Both the position numbers and the translations under genes were made by a program. Positions 1-7,913 of a stretch of 64,000 nucleotides of DNA are shown here, in pieces; position 1 is the first letter of the stretch, and each line of letters opens with the position of its first letter. The stretch is from assembly GCF_024764775.1 (NCBI RefSeq), contig NZ_JALIGC010000037.1:62001-126000 (forward strand), in the 5' to 3' direction. The notes under the pieces were generated by a model. That model was not told the origin of the DNA. It worked only from the letters and a program-made list of their open reading frames with translations, and did no database searches. Source of the stretch: Scandinavium manionii. Its GTDB lineage: Bacteria > Pseudomonadota > Gammaproteobacteria > Enterobacterales > Enterobacteriaceae.

Positions 1-1368
1 ACCCGCATCATCATCGATTTCTGTTTTCTCATCGCCACCGGCGTGTGTTTCCTGCCGATCGTCCTCTACTCCGGCGCGCTGGCGCTCAATAGCCTGTTTC
101 ACGTCGGCGATTCACTGGGTATTTCTCAGGGCGCGGCGATCTGGCTGCTGGTGATTTTGTTAGGCGTGGCGGGCATTCTCTACGCGGTTGTTGGCGGAAT
201 GCGCGCAATGGCAATAGCCGATTCAATTAACGGCATCGGCCTGGTGATTGGCGGCCTGATGGTGCCAGTCTTTGGTCTGATCGTGATGGGCGGCGGCAGC
301 TTTTTTCAAGGGCTGGAAAGGCTCACCACCGTACACGCCGAAAAGCTGAACTCCATCGGTGGCAGTCATGACCCGCTGCCGATTGGCGCGGCATTCACCG
401 GGCTTATCCTTGTGAACACCTTCTACTGGTGCACCAATCAGGGCATGGTTCAGCGCACGCTGGCCTCGAAAAGCCTTGCTGAAGGGCAAAAAGGTGCGCT
501 GCTGACCGCGGTGTTAAAAATGCTCGACCCGCTGATTCTGGTGCTGCCTGGGCTTATCGCGTTTCACCTGTTCCAGGATTTACCGAGCGCCGACATGGCC
601 TATCCGGCGCTGGTCAGCAAAGTGCTGCCCGTGCCGCTGATCGGCTTTTTTGGTGCGGTGTTATTTGGCGCGGTGATCAGCACCTTTAATGGTTTTCTCA
701 ACAGCGCCAGCACGTTGTTCAGCATGGGGATTTATCGCCGCATCATCAATGAAAACGCTCAGCCGGATCAGCTTGTGCGCGTAGGGCGACGCTTTGGTTT
801 GCTCATCGCCGTTTTGTCATTGCTGGTTGCGCCGTGGATAGCCAACGCACCGCAAGGACTCTACAGCTGGATGAAGCAGCTCAACGGCATCTACAACGTG
901 CCGCTGGTGACCATCATCATCATGGGCTTTTTCTTCCCGCGCATCCCGGCCCTTGCCGCCAAAGTGGCGATGTTCCTCGGTATATGCAGCTATATCACCA
1001 TCAACTACCTGGTGAAGTTCGATATCCATTTCCTCTACGTGCTGGCCTGCACCTTCTGCATCAACGTGGTGGTTATGCTGGTGATTGGTGCCCTTAAACC
1101 CCGCGCCACGCCGTTCAAATTTCACGATGCCTTTGCGGTGGATATGCAGCCGTGGAAAAACGCGAAGATTGCCTCAGTGGGCATTCTGTTCGCGATGATC
1201 GGGGTGTATTCCGGGCTGGCGCAGTTCGGTGGCTATCACGTGCAGTGGCTGACCATTCTGAGCTACGGCATCACCGCCGCGGTGGTGGTGTATCTCATTT
1301 TCTCTCGCTGGCAGGCGCGCCGCGTTGAGCCTGCCGTTTTCGCTTCAGACATTAAGGAGAAGCCATGA
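1..1368 (+). CDS. yidK: Sodium:solute symporter (SSS family), YidK-like, 5' end outside window
   Basis: This is the C-terminal 455 residues of an inner-membrane sodium/solute symporter. The reading frame is open from the first base, so the start lies upstream of the window; the GTG at 43 is internal. About ten hydrophobic membrane segments are visible, with glycine-rich helices typical of SSS transporters and a basic C-terminal tail. The stop overlaps the start of yidJ (ATGA, 1365-1368), so the two are translationally coupled. Inference from context: it imports the sulfated substrate that the YidJ sulfatase cleaves in the cytosol. The substrate is unknown. Family assignment is firm; the symbol rests on sequence character and on the yidJ/H/G neighbours. 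Confidence 0.85.
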   Translation, partial: TRIIIDFCFLIATGVCFLPIVLYSGALALNSLFHVGDSLGISQGAAIWLLVILLGVAGILYAVVGGMRAMAIADSINGIGLVIGGLMVPVFGLIVMGGGSFFQGLERLTTVHAEKLNSIGGSHDPLPIGAAFTGLILVNTFYWCTNQGMVQRTLASKSLAEGQKGALLTAVLKMLDPLILVLPGLIAFHLFQDLPSADMAYPALVSKVLPVPLIGFFGAVLFGAVISTFNGFLNSASTLFSMGIYRRIINENAQPDQLVRVGRRFGLLIAVLSLLVAPWIANAPQGLYSWMKQLNGIYNVPLVTIIIMGFFFPRIPALAAKVAMFLGICSYITINYLVKFDIHFLYVLACTFCINVVVMLVIGALKPRATPFKFHDAFAVDMQPWKNAKIASVGILFAMIGVYSGLAQFGGYHVQWLTILSYGITAAVVVYLIFSRWQARRVEPAVFASDIKEKP

Positions 1369-2858
1369 GCCGCCCGAATTTCCTGTTCATCATGACCGAC
1401 ACACAGGCCACCAACATGGTCGGGTGTTACAGCGGTAAGCCGTTGAATACGCAACATATCGACAGCCTGGCCGCGGAAGGCATCCGCTTTAATTCCGCTT
1501 ATACCTGCTCCCCGGTCTGTACGCCCGCGCGCGCCGGGCTATTCACTGGAATTTATGCCAATCAGTCCGGGCCGTGGACCAACAACGTCGCGCCGGGGAA
1601 AAACATCTCCACCATGGGGCGCTATTTCCAGGATGCGGGCTATCACACCTGCTTCATCGGCAAATGGCATCTCGACGGGCACGACTATTTCGGCACCGGC
1701 GTGTGCCCGCCGGAATGGGACGCGGAGTACTGGTTCGACGGCGCGAACTATTTGTCAGAACTGACCGAAGAGCAGATCAGCCTGTGGCGCAATGGGCTGA
1801 ATAGCGTGGAAGATTTACAGACGCATCAGATAGATGAAACCTTCACCTGGGCGCATCGCATCAGCAACCGGGCGATTGATTTTCTGCATCAGCCAACACG
1901 CAGCGACGAGCCGTTCCTGATGGTGGTCTCCTACGACGAGCCGCATCATCCGTTCACCTGTCCGGTGGAGTATCTGGAGAAATATCAGGACTTTTACTAC
2001 GATTTGGGCGAAAAGGCGCACGACAGTCTGGATGGCAAACCGCTGCATCATCGACTGTGGGCGGAAGCGATGCCTTCGCCCGTCGGAGAAGATGCCCGTT
2101 ATCACCATCCAATGTATTTTGCCTGCAATGATTTTGTCGACGATCAGATTGGCCGGGTGATTAACGCCCTCACGGCCGAACAGCGTGAAAACACTTGGGT
2201 GATTTATACCTCGGATCACGGCGAAATGATGGGCGCGCACAAGCTCATCAGTAAAGGTGCGGCGATGTACGATGACATCACCCGCATCCCCCTGATTATG
2301 CGGCCTCCGCACGGGGAACCGACGCAGGTGAACACACCCGTCAGCCACATTGATTTGCTGCCCACGATGATGGCGCTGGCGGGCATTCATCAGCCCGACA
2401 TTTTGCCTGGTGAAAATATACTGCGCGCCAATGCCGATCGTGGGGTGATGGTGGAATTTAACCGCTATGAAATCGAACACGACAGCTTCGGCGGTTTTAT
2501 TCCGGTGCGCTGCTGGGTAACGGAGCGCTGGAAACTGGTGCTCAACCTGTTTACTACGGATGAACTGTACGACAGACACAGCGACCCGAATGAACTGCGC
2601 AACCTGATTGAAGATGCCGACTACGTCAGTATTCGCGATTCGATGCACGACAGCCTGTTGGATTACATGGATAAAATTCGCGATCCGTTCCGCACCTATC
2701 AGTGGAGTTTGCGTCCGTGGCGCACACAGGCGCAGCCGCGCTGGATGGGCGCGTTCCGCCCGCGGCCGGAAGATGGTTACTCGCCGGTGGTGCGTGACTA
2801 CGATACCGGCCTGCCCACTCAGGGTGTTAAGGTGGAAGAGAAAACGCAGAAGTTTTGA
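1365..2858 (+). CDS. yidJ: Cys-type sulfatase YidJ
   Basis: A 497-residue alkaline-phosphatase-superfamily sulfatase. The maturation signature is C52-T-P-A-R56, whose cysteine is converted to formylglycine. D12 (in MTDTQ) and D284-H285 (in SDHG) are expected calcium ligands. There is no signal peptide: the protein begins directly with the core strand (MSRPNFLFIMTD), so it should act in the cytoplasm, which is unusual because many bacterial sulfatases are exported. It overlaps the symporter gene by 4 nt and is followed by two DUF202 genes and its probable maturase. The physiological sulfate ester is unknown. Confidence 0.9.
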   Translation: MSRPNFLFIMTDTQATNMVGCYSGKPLNTQHIDSLAAEGIRFNSAYTCSPVCTPARAGLFTGIYANQSGPWTNNVAPGKNISTMGRYFQDAGYHTCFIGKWHLDGHDYFGTGVCPPEWDAEYWFDGANYLSELTEEQISLWRNGLNSVEDLQTHQIDETFTWAHRISNRAIDFLHQPTRSDEPFLMVVSYDEPHHPFTCPVEYLEKYQDFYYDLGEKAHDSLDGKPLHHRLWAEAMPSPVGEDARYHHPMYFACNDFVDDQIGRVINALTAEQRENTWVIYTSDHGEMMGAHKLISKGAAMYDDITRIPLIMRPPHGEPTQVNTPVSHIDLLPTMMALAGIHQPDILPGENILRANADRGVMVEFNRYEIEHDSFGGFIPVRCWVTERWKLVLNLFTTDELYDRHSDPNELRNLIEDADYVSIRDSMHDSLLDYMDKIRDPFRTYQWSLRPWRTQAQPRWMGAFRPRPEDGYSPVVRDYDTGLPTQGVKVEEKTQKF

Positions 2859-2911
2859 TGACCGGTTTCGCCCTCTCTCACGGGAGCGGGCGAAGGCGTA
2901 AAGGAGCAGAA

Positions 2912-3259
2912 ATGAAAATATCCCGCCTCGGTGAAGCGCCGGATTACCGCTTCTCGTTGGCTAATGAGCGCACCTTTTTGGCCTGGATCCGCACCGCGCT
3001 CGGCTTTCTGGCGGCGGGCGTCGGGCTTGATCAGCTGGCGCCCGACTTCGCGACGCCGCTCATCCGTGAAGTGTTGGCGCTTTTGCTGTGCCTGTTTGCG
3101 GGTGTGCTGGCGATTTACGGCTATCTGCGCTGGCTGAATAACGAAAAAGCGATGCGCCTGAAAAAGGATTTGCCCTACACCCGCGGGCTGCTGATTATCA
3201 GCGTCGCGCTGCTGGCCGTAGCGGTGGCAGTCATGCTGCTGGTGTTTTATGCCGGATAA
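2912..3259 (+). CDS. yidH: DUF202 inner-membrane protein YidH
   Basis: A 115-residue protein with three hydrophobic segments (about residues 28-45, 50-68 and 88-112) and the DUF202 N-terminal signature around N-E-R-T-F-L-A-W-I-R-T. The start at 2912 is chosen because AAGGAG lies 8 nt upstream and the family begins here; an in-frame ATG at 2855 would add a non-homologous stretch. The 53-nt gap after yidJ holds a small GC-rich hairpin (about 2868-2891). Its last codons overlap the start of yidG. Function unknown; the location suggests a membrane role in the sulfatase pathway. The yidI gene I recall between yidH and yidJ in K-12 is absent. Confidence 0.85.
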   Translation: MKISRLGEAPDYRFSLANERTFLAWIRTALGFLAAGVGLDQLAPDFATPLIREVLALLLCLFAGVLAIYGYLRWLNNEKAMRLKKDLPYTRGLLIISVALLAVAVAVMLLVFYAG

Positions 3260-3611
3260 ACGCAAAGCCCGTCGCGAAAGCGATCCGGGTTTGCAGCCGG
3301 AACGCACCTCGCTGGCCTGGTTACGTACCCTGTTGGGCTACGGCGCGTTGATGGCGCTGGCTGTCAAACACAGCTGGCATCGCGCGGGTACGCCGTTCTG
3401 GCTGTCGTTGGCGGTGCTGGCGCTGGTGGCTGCCGTTCTCTGGCGATATACCCGGCAGCGGAATTTGATGGCGGAAGAAACGTCTGATTTTTTACATCCG
3501 CGCGCGGTACGTGACAAATTTATGATCTCCCTCGCAGTGCTCTCCCTCGCAATATTGTTTGCTGTAACGCATCTTAAGCAAATCGTGCTGTTTATCAAAG
3601 GAGTCACATGA
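3249..3611 (+). CDS. yidG: DUF202 inner-membrane protein YidG
   Basis: A 120-residue second DUF202 protein, clearly paralogous to its upstream neighbour: both carry a polar N-terminus, an E-R-T-(F/S)-L-A-W-(I/L)-R-T motif and three hydrophobic segments. It overlaps yidH by 11 nt and overlaps the following radical-SAM gene by 4 nt, so all three are probably translated as a coupled unit. Tandem small DUF202 genes suggest a hetero-oligomer; this is inference. No catalytic motif is visible. Confidence 0.85.
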   Translation: MPDKRKARRESDPGLQPERTSLAWLRTLLGYGALMALAVKHSWHRAGTPFWLSLAVLALVAAVLWRYTRQRNLMAEETSDFLHPRAVRDKFMISLAVLSLAILFAVTHLKQIVLFIKGVT

Positions 3612-4720
3612 CAGGCTGTCACGTCATGGCCAAACCGGCCAGTTCGCGCTGTAACCTTCACTGCCGCTACTGCTTTTACCTCGATAAACCCCAACAAACT
3701 GACATGAGCGATGCCACACTCGAGGCGTTTATTCGCCAGCAGATTGAGGCACAGCCAGGGGATGATGTGCAGTTTGCGTGGCAGGGTGGTGAGCCGACGC
3801 TGTGTGGCGTGGATTTTTTCCGCCGCGTGGTGGCGCTACAGCAGCGGTATGCCGGTGAAAAGCGCATCTATAACGCCTTTCAGACCAACGGGATTTTGCT
3901 GAACGATGAATGGTGCCGCTTTTTTAAAGCGCACGGTTGGCTGGTGGGTATCTCGATAGACGGACCCGCGGAAATGCACGACGCCATGCGCGTCAGCCGC
4001 AGCGAAAATCCGACTCACCAGAGGGTGCTGCGCGCCATTGAAACCCTGAAAGCGCACAACGTTGAGTTTAACCTGCTGGTGGTGGTGGGCCGTCATAACT
4101 GCGCGAAGCCGCAGATGCTGTACCGCTATTTGCGTGAGCTTGGGACGCCGTTTATACAATTCATTCCGCTGCTGGAGATGAACGATGATCGGACGCCGGA
4201 CGAACACTCTGTTCCTTCCGATGCGTGGGGAGCGTTTCTGCGCGGCGTGTTTGATGTGTGGGTACGGAAAGATATCGGCCGCATATTTGTGCAGCTGTTC
4301 GATTCAACGCTTGGCATATGGAACGGGTTTTCCTCACAAATGTGCGCCATGAGTGAAACCTGTGGCCACGCGTTTGCGCTGGAAAGTAACGGCGACGTGT
4401 ATCAGTGCGATCACTACGTTTATCCGTCGTACCGTCTCGGCAATATCCATCATCAAACGCTGAGCGACATAAACGCCAGCGACGCCGCGCGTGATTTTGG
4501 CCTCGACAAAAAGCGGACCATCAGCAACGAATGCCGCACCTGCCACGCATTGCGCCTTTGTAACGGTGACTGCCCAAAACACCGCGACGCCAGCGGGAAA
4601 AGCGCGCTCTGCGAAGGATATCTCGACTTTTTCAGCTATACCGCGGCGTACATGAAAGTCATGCGCGACTTAATTCGCCATCAACGTTCGCCAATGGAAA
4701 TTATGACGATGTTAAAATGA
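3608..4720 (+). CDS. Anaerobic sulfatase-maturating radical SAM enzyme (anSME), in the yidF position
   Basis: A 370-residue radical SAM/SPASM protein. The SAM-binding cluster motif is C15-x3-C19-x2-C22, followed by W-Q-G-G-E-P-T, the usual GGEP SAM contact. The C-terminal third carries the SPASM cysteines (C-G-H-A-F...Y-Q-C-D-H-Y-V-Y, C-R-T-C...C-N-G-D-C-P-K-H-R, C-E-G-Y), which bind two auxiliary 4Fe-4S clusters in this family. It resembles E. coli AslB and should convert the YidJ cysteine to formylglycine. M7 (MAKPAS) is a possible alternative start because AslB aligns from there. It is the last gene of the operon and is followed by a hairpin at 4727. Confidence 0.88.
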   Translation: MTGCHVMAKPASSRCNLHCRYCFYLDKPQQTDMSDATLEAFIRQQIEAQPGDDVQFAWQGGEPTLCGVDFFRRVVALQQRYAGEKRIYNAFQTNGILLNDEWCRFFKAHGWLVGISIDGPAEMHDAMRVSRSENPTHQRVLRAIETLKAHNVEFNLLVVVGRHNCAKPQMLYRYLRELGTPFIQFIPLLEMNDDRTPDEHSVPSDAWGAFLRGVFDVWVRKDIGRIFVQLFDSTLGIWNGFSSQMCAMSETCGHAFALESNGDVYQCDHYVYPSYRLGNIHHQTLSDINASDAARDFGLDKKRTISNECRTCHALRLCNGDCPKHRDASGKSALCEGYLDFFSYTAAYMKVMRDLIRHQRSPMEIMTMLK

Positions 4721-4726
4721 CTCAGC

Positions 4727-4755
4727 AGGCCCGGCAATTGTGCTCTACCGGGCCT
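4727..4755. terminator. Hairpin between convergent sulfatase operon and emrD
   Basis: AGGCCCGG (4727-4734) pairs with CCGGGCCT (4748-4755) around a 13-nt loop. It lies between the maturase stop and the emrD stop, two convergent genes. There is no T-run on either side, so it may be a REP-type palindrome acting as a bidirectional terminator or mRNA stabiliser. Confidence 0.55.
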
Positions 4756-4764
4756 ATCTCCGTC

Positions 4765-5949
4765 TTAAATCGTCTGCTGATGCTGATTAAACCGTGAAGC
4801 CAACGGCAGCCAGCATAGCAATATCAACAGTCCCATCAGCGTCATCAGCAAGCCCAGACTGCTTTGTCCGGTTTGCGGGAGCAGCGCGGAAAGCCAGGCC
4901 AGCGCACCGGAACCGATGTTCTGCAAGCCGCCGATCAAAGCTCCGGCTGTTCCAGCGAGAAATGGGAACGGCTCCATTGCGCCGCTGGTAGCGAGCGGGA
5001 ACAGCATCCCGGCACCGAAGAAGAATAGCGCCGCAGGGACCAACAGCGTCCAGACATTCATCACCCCGAGGAGGCCTGGGATCCACATCATCAGCCGCGC
5101 CAGCAGACAGCTAATGACCGACTGCCACATCATGCTGGAGAAGCGCTTGTTCTGGCGTCCGGCGAACCAGGCGCCGAAAAACGCCGCCGGGATCGGCAGA
5201 ATAAACAGAATACTCACCACCATACTGCTCAGCCCAAGCCCTGCACCCAGCAGCACGCCGGAGCAAGCTTCGAACACTGCAATTCCCGCCAGGCCGCCAA
5301 TCAGCATCATCACATAGCAGGTGAACGGCCCGTTGCCGAGCAGCGTTTTATAACGTGTGGTAAAGCGGGTTGGCGGCGCATCCTGGGGACGCGTTTCCGG
5401 CATCCAGCGCGCCATGCTCAGCGTCACGCCCATACACAGCACCAGCAGGAAACCGTAGCACGCGCGCCAGCTCCAGACTGTATCGAGCATCCCGCCAATC
5501 AGCGGTGCCAGCAGCGGGCTAACCAGAATGCCCATGTTCAGCAAACTGTTCGCATGGCGCAGCTGTGTGCCTTCATACAGGTCGCGCGGCAGGGTGCGCG
5601 CCATGACGCCGCCCACGCCGGTGCCCATGCCCTGCAGCGCGCTGGCGGCAATCAGCATCGTCAGGCTGTTCGTGGTCATGGCAATAACCGTCGCCAGCAT
5701 AAAAATCGTCATGCCGACGAGGATAACCGGTCGGCGGCCCACGCGGTCTGAAAGCGGACCGTAGAATAATTGCGACACACCGTAGGTCAGTAGATATGCG
5801 GCCATGACGCTTTGGACCGCACCTTCACGCACGTTCAGTTCGCGCGCCATGTCAGCAATGGCTGGAATATAAATGGTTTGCGCCATCTGACCGACGGCGA
5901 CCAGCAGCACCAGCATCAGCAGCAAATTGACGTTCTTATGCCTTTTCAT
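4765..5949 (-). CDS. emrD: Multidrug efflux MFS transporter EmrD
   Basis: A 394-residue major facilitator with twelve hydrophobic segments, the length of E. coli EmrD. The motif-A region between TM2 and TM3 reads G-P-L-S-D-R-V-G-R-R, typical of DHA1 drug:H+ antiporters. E. coli EmrD exports uncouplers and detergents; that role is by homology. The start at 5949 gives MKRHKNVNLLLMLV, a short basic N-terminus before TM1. The gene is convergent with the sulfatase operon, and the 175 bp upstream (5950-6124) must hold its promoter. Confidence 0.93.
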   Translation of the reverse strand: MKRHKNVNLLLMLVLLVAVGQMAQTIYIPAIADMARELNVREGAVQSVMAAYLLTYGVSQLFYGPLSDRVGRRPVILVGMTIFMLATVIAMTTNSLTMLIAASALQGMGTGVGGVMARTLPRDLYEGTQLRHANSLLNMGILVSPLLAPLIGGMLDTVWSWRACYGFLLVLCMGVTLSMARWMPETRPQDAPPTRFTTRYKTLLGNGPFTCYVMMLIGGLAGIAVFEACSGVLLGAGLGLSSMVVSILFILPIPAAFFGAWFAGRQNKRFSSMMWQSVISCLLARLMMWIPGLLGVMNVWTLLVPAALFFFGAGMLFPLATSGAMEPFPFLAGTAGALIGGLQNIGSGALAWLSALLPQTGQSSLGLLMTLMGLLILLCWLPLASRFNQHQQTI

Positions 5950-6124
5950 TCGATGATTACTTTGTGAACGGTTAAAAAGAAAGAATATGTGACTGCGGAA
6001 TCAGCAAAGTCCGCGAGGAATCTACCACAGTAAAATGACAGAACAACCACAGGTGAAGGATTGACGAAGCGGCATCAGGCAGGTTTTGTAAACGATATTC
6101 GGCAACAATTGTTGCCAGAGTGGA

Positions 6125-6958
6125 TCAGGACAGGCGCAGCAAAATCGCGCCGAGAGCTATCCCGCAGGCAGCGGTCAGGCGCAGCCACGTCACCCGTTCT
6201 TTGAGGATCACCAGGGCGATGACCGCGCCGAACAGAATTGAGGTTTCACGCAGCGCCGCCACGACCGCCAGCGGAGCCTGAGTCATTGCCCACAACGCCA
6301 GACCATAAGAGCCCATGGTGCCGAGCCCGCCAAAAATGCCCTTCTTCCAGTGAAGTCGCATGTAGCGGGAGACCTCGAGGCGGCGAGAAATCATCGCCCA
6401 ACCGAGCAGACAAAAACCGTTCATCAAAAATGTCCACAAGGTATAGCCGAGCGCGGAGCCGGAAAGCCGCACGCCCGTGCCGTCGACCAGCGTATAACTG
6501 GCAATGAAGCTGGCGTTGATCAGGGCCAGCGTCACCCCTTTTCTTGAGCCACTGCGCCCATTTAGCGCCATCGCCAAAATCGACAGGCAGATAACGCCAA
6601 TACCCATCCATGCCAAAGAGGAGAGCTGCTCGCCCGGTAAAAACAGGCTGACCATCGCCACCAGCAACGGCGCGGTGCCGCGCATCAGTGGGTAGGTCTG
6701 GCTCATGTCTGAGACCTGGTAGGTTTTTGCGACCAGAACGGTATAAACCACCTGTAGACCGCAGGAGAGAATCAGCCAGGGCGCGCTGGCCAGCGCAGGT
6801 TGTGGAGAGAAGGGCAGCAACACAAAGGCTATCAGCGATGCGGAACCGCTCACGCTGATGGCGGAGTAGAGTTTATCGCTCCCCGCTTTGACGATGGCAT
6901 TCCAGCTGGCGTGTAGCAGGGCGGCAAACAGCAATACAAAGAATACGGTAAGAGTCAT
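6125..6958 (-). CDS. EamA/DMT-family permease
   Basis: A 277-residue inner-membrane protein with about ten hydrophobic helices in two EamA-like halves (roughly 1-130 and 140-277), matching the drug/metabolite transporter fold. The second half holds the conserved L-K-E-R-V-T-W segment before the last helix. No specific K-12 counterpart is recognised and the substrate is unknown. It stands alone between emrD and the tisB locus, transcribed in the same direction as both, with 175 bp separating it from emrD, so it is probably a single-gene unit. Confidence 0.8.
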   Translation of the reverse strand: MTLTVFFVLLFAALLHASWNAIVKAGSDKLYSAISVSGSASLIAFVLLPFSPQPALASAPWLILSCGLQVVYTVLVAKTYQVSDMSQTYPLMRGTAPLLVAMVSLFLPGEQLSSLAWMGIGVICLSILAMALNGRSGSRKGVTLALINASFIASYTLVDGTGVRLSGSALGYTLWTFLMNGFCLLGWAMISRRLEVSRYMRLHWKKGIFGGLGTMGSYGLALWAMTQAPLAVVAALRETSILFGAVIALVILKERVTWLRLTAACGIALGAILLRLS

Positions 6959-7053
6959 GGCGCGCTTTGCAGTGAAGTGTCACAAGACTGTAACATTCCC
7001 TGTGCGATCAACCAACGACAGAGCGAAAACCGCCAAAGCACGATGAACGGTTG

Positions 7054-7081
7054 AAAGAGGGGCGGTTGCCCGCCCCTCTTT
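7054..7081 (-). terminator. Terminator of the tisB mRNA
   Basis: A perfect 12-bp stem, AAAGAGGGGCGG (7054-7065) with CCGCCCCTCTTT (7070-7081), and a 4-nt loop. On the minus strand the stem ends in TTT about 18 nt after the tisB stop, as expected for an intrinsic terminator. Confidence 0.75.
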
Positions 7082-7099
7082 GGTACGGCCTGAACCTGA

Positions 7100-7189
7100 T
7101 TACCGGAAGGTTTTCAGGACTGCATCAAGCAGTTGCAGCAACGCAACCATGAGTTTCAGGACCAACACTGCCAGTTCCACTCCACCCAT
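7100..7189 (-). CDS. tisB: SOS-induced membrane toxin TisB
   Basis: A 29-residue peptide, exactly the length of E. coli TisB. It reads as one amphipathic hydrophobic helix and shares the L-Q-L-L-D-A-V-L-K core with the K-12 peptide as I remember it. TisB inserts in the inner membrane, lowers the proton motive force and promotes persistence. AGGAG lies 7 nt before the ATG. Supporting context: a LexA box upstream (7395-7414), an IstR-like antisense RNA gene (7512-7587) with a 17-nt perfect complement to the tisB leader, a terminator downstream, and the K-12 position between emrD and ivbL. The gene is below usual ORF cut-offs and is easily left out of annotations. Confidence 0.92.
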   Translation of the reverse strand: MGGVELAVLVLKLMVALLQLLDAVLKTFR

Positions 7190-7259
7190 ACGTTTCTCCT
7201 GTAGTGTAAGGAGAACTTCCGGCTGATTTACCTTTCCGCTGCCTGTCATCAGCCGTGTT

Positions 7260-7276
7260 GTTGACGTAACACAGTG
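7260..7276 (-). promoter_or_regulatory. IstR pairing site in the tisB mRNA leader
   Basis: The plus strand here reads GTTGACGTAACACAGTG, identical to bases 7512-7528 at the 5' end of the predicted IstR-1. The tisB mRNA is made from the minus strand, so it carries the perfect 17-nt complement. The site is about 70 nt upstream of the tisB start codon, matching the K-12 design in which IstR-1 blocks a ribosome standby site. Confidence 0.85.
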
Positions 7277-7394
7277 TGCTCTCCTGGGGGTTAAGGCGCT
7301 GACGGCACCACCCGTTTCAGCCAGGACTTTTTGCGCGCCGGTCGAACATGCGGCCCCCAAATGGCTCACTGCGAACAGCTTCAGTATAGATATA

Positions 7395-7414
7395 TACTGT
7401 ATGAATGAACAGGT
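7395..7414. promoter_or_regulatory. LexA (SOS) operator for tisB
   Basis: CTG (7397-7399), ten AT-rich bases, CAG (7410-7412), with TA on the left flank: TACTGTATGAATGAACAGGT against the consensus TACTGTATATATATACAGTA. It lies between a plausible minus-strand -10 (TATACT, plus-strand 7383-7388) and the divergent istR gene, so LexA should silence tisB until DNA damage. It could also control a longer istR-2 transcript, as in K-12. Confidence 0.85.
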
Positions 7415-7476
7415 GTTTTGTCGACAAAATCACTGGGCTGGCTCATACTCATTAATGCGGTAAACCATGGGCGAAA

Positions 7477-7505
7477 TTGCGCGATCGCCGCCGATCGGGT
7501 ATACT
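7477..7505 (+). promoter_or_regulatory. Promoter of istR-1
   Basis: TTGCGC (7477-7482), a 17-bp spacer, then TATACT (7500-7505). Transcription would start near 7512, at the base matching the 5' end of K-12 IstR-1. No LexA box overlaps it, consistent with constitutive expression of the antitoxin RNA. Confidence 0.8.
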
Positions 7506-7511
7506 TTTGCC

Positions 7512-7587
7512 GTTGACGTAACACAGTGCGCTTCGCGGATACCACCCGCAAACCACTGACAAAACCTCGCTCCGGCGGGGTTTTTTG
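7512..7587 (+). ncRNA. istR: IstR-1-like antisense antitoxin RNA
   Basis: A predicted 75-76-nt RNA starting GTTGACGTAACACAGTG and ending at an intrinsic terminator: CCTCGC, loop TCCG, GCGGGG, then TTTTTT (about 7565-7586). K-12 IstR-1 is about 75 nt and begins almost identically. The first 17 nt are perfectly complementary to the tisB mRNA leader (7260-7276), so IstR should bind there, block ribosome loading and trigger RNase III cleavage. The downstream half is not conserved by eye apart from the terminator. Confidence 0.88.
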
Positions 7588-7678
7588 TTTTCTGAGGTAT
7601 TGCAAGGAAATGTGATCGGCAACTCAGATTTTTGTGGTGAATCATAAAGCGCTTGCTGCGCAACGCCGCCTGTGCTTG

Positions 7679-7684
7679 TATAAA
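7679..7684 (+). promoter_or_regulatory. Probable -10 box of the ivbL-ilvBN operon
   Basis: TATAAA, 31 nt before the ivbL start codon. No good -35 hexamer stands 16-18 bp upstream, which fits an activator-dependent promoter; the K-12 operon is CRP-activated. I do not see a convincing full CRP site. Confidence 0.5.
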
Positions 7685-7715
7685 TCCAGTCAACAACACA
7701 ACGTCATGGTCCCTA

Positions 7716-7814
7716 ATGAACATCAACCTGAACGCAATCAACCTACTACCAACTGCGCAACCAGCCGCAGTGGTCGTCGTGCGTGTGGTGGTGGTCGTCG
7801 GCAATGCGCCGTAG
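7716..7814 (+). CDS. ivbL: ilvB operon leader peptide IvbL
   Basis: A 32-residue leader peptide. It contains nine valine codons in two runs (V-V-V-V-R-V-V-V-V-V) plus three leucines and ends G-N-A-P, as in E. coli IvbL. Ribosome stalling on the valine/leucine codons when charged tRNA is scarce prevents formation of the terminator at 7835, so ilvBN is transcribed. The stop (TAG, 7812-7814) is about 20 nt before the attenuator stem and 100 nt before ilvB. Confidence 0.95.
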   Translation: MNINLNAINLLPTAQPAAVVVVRVVVVVGNAP

Positions 7815-7834
7815 GGTCCGGAACACACGATTCC

Positions 7835-7867
7835 AAAACCCCGCCGGCGCAAACCGGCGGGGTTTTT
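7835..7867 (+). terminator. Valine/leucine attenuator terminator of ilvBN
   Basis: CCCCGCCGG (7839-7847) pairs with CCGGCGGGG (7854-7862) around a 6-nt loop, followed by TTTTT. It stands directly after the leader peptide gene and before ilvB, the classical arrangement for attenuation. Confidence 0.92.
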
Positions 7868-7913
7868 CGTTTAAGCCCCCCGGAAAGTCGGCCCACAAGA
7901 AAAGGACTGGAGC

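Noticed and set aside
1815..2648. A 277-codon minus-strand ORF inside yidJ
   Set aside because: Antisense shadow of the sulfatase gene, with no homology or start signal.
7260..7528. The two copies of GTTGACGTAACACAGTG as ends of a mobile element
   Set aside because: They are explained by the pairing of IstR with tisB mRNA; no transposase lies between them.
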